A stretch of DNA of 64,000 bases from contig JAJQJQ010000058.1 in the NCBI GenBank assembly GCA_028622995.1, positions 930,001-994,000 on the forward strand. The letters run 5' to 3'. This document shows, piece by piece, positions 61,223 through 64,000 of this stretch (positions are counted from its first letter, which is position 1; each line of letters opens with the position of its first letter). Source of the DNA: Panagrolaimus kolymaensis. Lineage: Eukaryota; Nematoda; Chromadorea; Rhabditida; Panagrolaimidae. Under the pieces are notes generated by a model. It was not told where the DNA came from, made no database searches, and worked only from the letters and a program-made list of their open reading frames with translations. The position numbers were made by a program, and so were the translations under genes.

Positions 61223-62757
61223 TTATTTTCCATCATCGTCAAGAATATCCCCACCAAGAGTGAGATAGCCATAACCTGCTGTTTCTTGTTCCAACATAGT
61301 TCTTAAAAATGCAGAGATTACTGAAAAGCATGGTCGTTCTAAAGGATTTTCATTCCAACAACTAAGCATTAAATCATAAATAGCGTCTGGAACAATCTCA
61401 GGTTTTTTGAGTCTTTGATGAGCTTGAAGAAACCCGATCATTTCTTGACTTGTTAAATCTTGATAAGGTATTGAACCAAATGTGAACATTTCATAGCACA
61501 TGACTCCAAAAGACCAAACATCGGACTTTTCAGAAAATAACTTCTCAACCAATGCTTCAATAGAAAGCCATTTGAGAGGAAAACGTTTTTGGAGACTGTC
61601 TCGATAAGATTCATCAGTGCTACAACAAAGACCAAAATCGGCTAGCTTGGCCATATTGCCTTCTGTTAAAAGAATATTTCGGCACGCAACGTCTCTGTGG
61701 ATCATGGAAAATGCAGCCACGTGTTCTAACGCCTGCGATATTTGCCAAAGAATCGATAAAAATTTCTTTAAAGGGAACGTCTTTTCACTCAACGATTTTA
61801 CGTAAGTAAGCAAGTTTTGATGCGCTTCTTCAGTTATCAGCGCAGGTATTTCACCAAATAACGACCATCCATAAAAAGTAATAATGTTTGAATGGGATCC
61901 CAGCTTGATCAAAGCATCTAGTTCTCGAACAAACGTTTCTGTTTCTTCTGCATCAAAGGTGGTGGGAAGTTTAAGAGCTACTGTAGAGTTCGTGTAATGT
62001 AATATCTTTGCATTTTTACGAACATTATTGATGTTTTTGATTGTAGCTAAAATTTATCTGTAACATTAAAAAAAATTGTTTTCGGTATAATGTCATAAGA
62101 CACTCTCTCAAAATCCTACCTTCATAAACCGTAGCATTTGAGCCTTTTCCTAAAATTTTATTGTAATCAATAGTTATATTTTTGGGGTTTAATTGCCATT
62201 TGAGTCGTTCATCATGTGACAATTGCATTTCAAGTTCCGTAACTTCGAGGAATTTTATTCTTAGGTTTTCTAGTACGCTTCTATAAATAGTTTTTCGTCT
62301 AAGAGATTTTATCCACATATATGAAATAAGTATTAAAGCGGCAAATACAAATAATGTTCCACCAATAATAAACCATTTTGTGGGAAGTTGTTGGCTTTTA
62401 CGTGGACCACGGGTAGTAGTAATAGATGATGAGGAGCTTTCTGACTTCATTGTATGACTTTTTTTGGTAGTTTCAAAACTCCTTGTGGTTAGTCTCGGTT
62501 TAACACCATTAATTTTACATAATGTATACATTGGGTTCTCGCATGATCCAACATTCCATTTTCCGTCAATTGCACTTGCATACACACATAAGCCTGAAGT
62601 CGTATTCGGTTCATCTGAAAAAAATAAAATACATAGAACGCTCTCTGATTTATAGTTTACTTTGGGCCCAATTCGTATAAGTAAAATTACTTCCATCTAG
62701 CCACTTCCAAGTGTCGCTGATGTAAATTCCACCAATCCAAAAATCAAAATTCCAAAT
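61223..62757 (-). pseudogene. Inverted, 5'-truncated copy of the lectin receptor kinase
   Basis: Three exons recognisable on the minus strand: 62757-62661, 62614-62120, 62046-61223. The kinase exon matches the other copy residue for residue except one (FSVIS for FSEIS) until the last ~12 residues (GGDILDDDGK instead of EDESNNKD). The TM exon is a diverged homologue: LCVYASAIDGKWNVGSCENP, stalk with SSSSSITTTRG, TM WFIIGGTLFVFAALILISY. Exon 62757-62661 fuses the start of the other copy's third exon (ATTTGGA) to the middle of CTLD3 (GATTTTTGGATTGGTGG), a ~330 bp deletion that shifts the frame and gives an immediate TGA. CTLD1 and most of CTLD2 are missing. So no signal-bearing receptor can be made, though a kinase-only product from an internal start is possible. 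Confidence 0.75.
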
Positions 62758-63199
62758 CTAAACAAATGAATTATTTAAGTTTTTTAATATAAAATTTAAT
62801 CATAAAAACGCAAATAGATTTTAAAATTGTATCTATTTCGAATCTGTTAAATTTTTTCTTAGAAAATGTTAAAACAAAAGCTTTTTTGTTTTGTTTTATA
62901 AAAGTTGTTCAAAAAAAGAAATCATTAAAATTCATAACACTTTGTATATAACCGTTGTACCTGTATTCCAATTAATGTAATCTAAATCGCTTTTATCACT
63001 CCACTCCCATACTGCCGTATTATTATTATATAATAGCAGAAATACTTGGTCCTTATGCAACCACATTGGGTTATATAAATTGTGTTTTCTGCCTTTACAT
63101 GTGTCATAATGCCATTAATAAAACATTTGCAAAAAATATTATAGTCATTTAATTTTTTTTAAATAAAATTTTTTAAACTATTTTATATTCATTGATAAA

Positions 63200-63340
63200 G
63201 CATTTCGGGTCTTCTTTACTTTAACGGGGCATAAGGAGTTTTTATTCTTGAGATCAAAAACATTTTTCTTTTTCATTGTTAAAGATTCAAATTTTGAAGA
63301 AAAAAATTCATGCCCCGTTAAAGTAAAGAAAGTCCAGCAT
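63200..63340. mobile_element. Small MITE-like element with ~22-bp inverted repeats
   Basis: CTTTACTTTAACGGGGCAT (about 63214-63232) is matched by ATGCCCCGTTAAAGTAAAG (about 63310-63328), flanked by weaker matching ends (GCATTTCGGGTCTT / AGTCCAGCATTTC). Interior ~78 bp has no coding potential. Typical of a short non-autonomous DNA transposon or its hairpin derivative. Confidence 0.6.
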
Positions 63341-64000
63341 TTCTTTCATTCTCGGTAAATAATTGCTTTTTTCTTTCAAATAAAATTTTTCTTTTCAAAA
63401 AAACAATAAAATAGTGATATTTACAAGAAAAAAGGGTAGCGGTGCGCTACCAGTGAATCATAGACATAAAAGGATTAGTTTTTTGTTTTTTACATCGATT
63501 TTTTTAAAAGTGACACCTTTCGTTTTTCTTCCAAACTCTTTCGTTGCTTTCTTTTAAAAAATAAAAGCAAAATTTTTGCAATAATTAGACTTTTCGCTTT
63601 GAATATTTTATTTATATATTATTTATTTTTAGAACTTTTGTTAAATTTAATGTGGCTAATTTTTAAAGAGGTAAAATAAATCGAATTTTTTTTTCTTAAA
63701 AATATCCATCTCTACTATAGGCATTGATGCCAACTACGTTGACCAAAGTACAAAAGAGAAAGGAAACAAACCCTGGATTTTTGACTTTAACGCACTTTTT
63801 AAAAAAAATGAAATCTGGTTCACAACTGATTTTGACAAAAATATATATGCTATTTTTCGTTTATTCAGGTCAAAAGATAAAGCGTCGAACATTATGAAGT
63901 ATTTACAGATTTTTTAGCAATAAATAGCTTTGTAGTAATTTTAGCAAACCAAACAAATAAAAAATAAGAAAATCTTTGGAATTTTATTCATTAAATAAAT
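63341..64000. other. Intergenic with a GC-rich hairpin
   Basis: No exon supported. At 63435-63451 GGTAGCG-GTG-CGCTACC forms a perfect 7-bp stem with a 3-base loop in otherwise AT-rich DNA. It is not a full tRNA or other RNA I recognise. Confidence 0.35.

Larger units (their letters stand above)
58489..63035. repeat. Imperfect palindrome of the kinase locus
   Basis: Left arm 58489-60625, right arm 61250-63035. The 200-bp intron at 58558-58760 and its counterpart at 62758-62960 appear identical base for base, and the kinase exons nearly so, whereas the TM/stalk exons between them are diverged. Right arm is shorter owing to the ~330 bp deletion in CTLD3. Confidence 0.8.

Noticed and set aside
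63431..63460. tRNA from GGTAGCGGTGCGCTACC
   Set aside because: No acceptor stem, anticodon arm or TΨC arm could be fitted around it.
1..64000. CRISPR arrays, operator or bacterial-type features
   Set aside because: The DNA is eukaryotic with spliceosomal introns; no regularly spaced direct repeats were seen.

Overview
The window is nematode nuclear DNA, strongly AT-rich, with genes split by many short AT-rich introns (about 45-250 bp, ending TTTTAG or TTTCAG). Supporting signs are a SRD-like chemoreceptor, F-box-like families, CUB-like and C-type-lectin proteins, and a short exon placed like a trans-splice acceptor. Base composition and gene content fit a plant-parasitic/tylenchid (Meloidogyne-like) worm, but the species is inferred, not shown. 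I joined exons by hand, using reading phase to check each junction.

Layout. 0-3 kb: a BED zinc-finger ORF and a ~1.1 kb near-perfect inverted repeat. 3.1-6.6 kb (+): glutamine-dependent NAD synthetase, with repeated hairpin motifs in four consecutive introns. 7.2-7.6 kb (-): dead fragment of a LEM-3/ANKLE1-type GIY-YIG nuclease. 9.0-10.5 kb (+): serpentine receptor. 12.0-23.1 kb (+): one 17-exon gene of about 2,677 residues (signal peptide, ~1,540-residue Ser/Thr mucin, C-type-lectin-like, sushi-like and EGF modules, multipass membrane region, cytosolic tail). 23.5-25.1 kb (-): serpin with an in-frame TAG. 25.8-27.3 kb (-): unknown 261-residue protein in eight exons. 29-31 kb (+): F-box-like remnant and a four-TM protein. 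32.3-35.4 kb (-): GIY-YIG nuclease gene, open except for a TGA at the probable catalytic Arg; its large intron holds a 2 kb inverted-repeat unit with an F-box-like gene inside. 36.1-37.1 kb (+) and 48.5-50.2 kb (-): two paralogues joining a Ly6-like cysteine domain to a galectin-like domain. 37.8-39.2 kb (+): SRD-like receptor with ten consecutive Cys. 40.6-46.2 kb (-): three tandem paralogues of an eight-TM MARVEL-like protein, only the first intact. 46.8 kb (-): 44-residue amphipathic microprotein. 51.2-52 kb (+): F-box-like gene. 52.9-54.1 kb (+): cysteine synthase-like enzyme. 55.0-57.0 kb (-): GPI-anchored CUB-like protein. 57.7-63.0 kb: a receptor tyrosine kinase with three C-type-lectin domains, facing a truncated inverted copy.

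How they fit together. The window is not one pathway. It mixes housekeeping enzymes (NAD synthetase, cysteine synthase-like) with surface, sensory and lineage-specific families that are duplicating, converting and decaying. The most distinctive item is the C-type-lectin receptor tyrosine kinase palindrome: kinase and one intron are identical between arms while the ectodomain/TM segment between them has diverged. A second theme is that several otherwise well-kept genes each carry a single in-frame stop.
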